Of a stretch of 5,300 nt of DNA, positions 5,131-5,300 are shown piece after piece. The stretch's first letter is position 1, and each line of letters opens with the position of its first letter. The notes below the pieces were generated by a model. That model did no database searches, was not told where the DNA came from, and worked only from the letters and a program-made list of their open reading frames with translations. The DNA is from Anaerolineales bacterium. Lineage in GTDB: Bacteria > Chloroflexota > Anaerolineae > Anaerolineales > JABWBV01. The translations under genes and the position numbers were made by a program. The stretch is from positions 1 to 5,300 of the forward strand of contig JALUWE010000584.1 in the NCBI GenBank assembly GCA_027019845.1. The letters are read 5' to 3'.

Positions 5131-5300
5131 GAGCGCAGCGACCGAAGAATCCGGAGCGCAGCGACCGAAGAATCCGGAGCGCAGCGACCGAAGAATCCGG
5201 AGCGTAGCGACCGAAGAATCCGGAACGCAGCGACCGAAGAATCCGGAACGCAGCGACCGAAGAATCCGGAGCGCAGCGACCGAAGAATCCGGAACGCAGC
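5131..5300. repeat. 23-bp tandem repeat array, seven full copies plus a partial, open to the right
   Basis: Units begin at 5131, 5154, 5177, 5200, 5223, 5246, 5269 and 5292 (cut by the window edge). Each runs GAGCGCAGCGACC followed by GAAGAATCCG. Only two positions vary: the third base is G in copies 1-4 and 7 and A in copies 5, 6 and 8, and the sixth base is T instead of C in copy 4. There are no unique spacers, so this is not CRISPR. The period is not a multiple of three and no long frame crosses it, so it is non-coding. Lead-in ATTCT (5122-5126) can pair with AGAAT (5146-5150) of the first unit, suggesting an amplified dispersed palindromic element. Confidence 0.95.

Noticed and set aside
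5131..5300. CRISPR array
   Set aside because: The 23-bp units are directly adjacent with no unique spacers, and no cas gene is present.

Overview
The window is GC-rich, dense bacterial chromosomal DNA with strong Shine-Dalgarno sequences and at least one clear sigma70-type promoter. Gene content (an UvrD/Rep-type helicase, a small cold-shock protein, a glutaredoxin-like thiol protein, a sugar-nucleotide epimerase, a membrane-associated HExxH protein) and the style of the low-complexity repeats would fit an environmental lineage such as Chloroflexota (Anaerolineae-like). That placement is inference from general impression and is not proven by any marker here.

Layout: (1) 2-1468, plus strand, the 3' part of a superfamily 1A helicase whose 5' end lies outside the window. 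It carries a 9-bp tandem repeat coding for Thr-Asn-Lys/Gln triplets, has a shortened 2B region and ends in a possible sliding-clamp-binding pentapeptide. (2) 1490-1744, plus, a small unrecognised protein 21 bp behind the helicase, probably in the same transcript. (3) 1748-1778, a perfect 12-bp stem with T-runs on both sides, a shared bidirectional terminator between convergent genes. (4) 1804-2013, minus, a cold-shock protein with its own near-consensus promoter (2105-2133) and a leader of about 85 nt. (5) 2179-2499, minus, a glutaredoxin-like protein with a one-cysteine active site. (6) 2635-3675, minus, an extended-SDR NAD-dependent epimerase/dehydratase. (7) 3676-4091, a divergent intergenic region holding a 135-bp nested inverted-repeat element (3840-3974) that looks like a MITE or a structured RNA. 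(8) 4092-5000, plus, a protein with hydrophobic, Arg/Trp-rich N-terminal helices and a C-terminal HExxH metallopeptidase-like domain of DUF4157 type. (9) 5131-5300, a 23-bp tandem repeat array with at least seven full copies, running off the window.

The genes do not form an obvious pathway. The helicase and small ORF are one probable unit, the three minus-strand genes look separately expressed, and the metallopeptidase stands alone between two repeat elements. No defence system, CRISPR array, tRNA or rRNA was seen. The least explained items are the nested inverted-repeat element, the metallopeptidase-like protein beside it, and the two tandem repeat tracts at the ends of the window.
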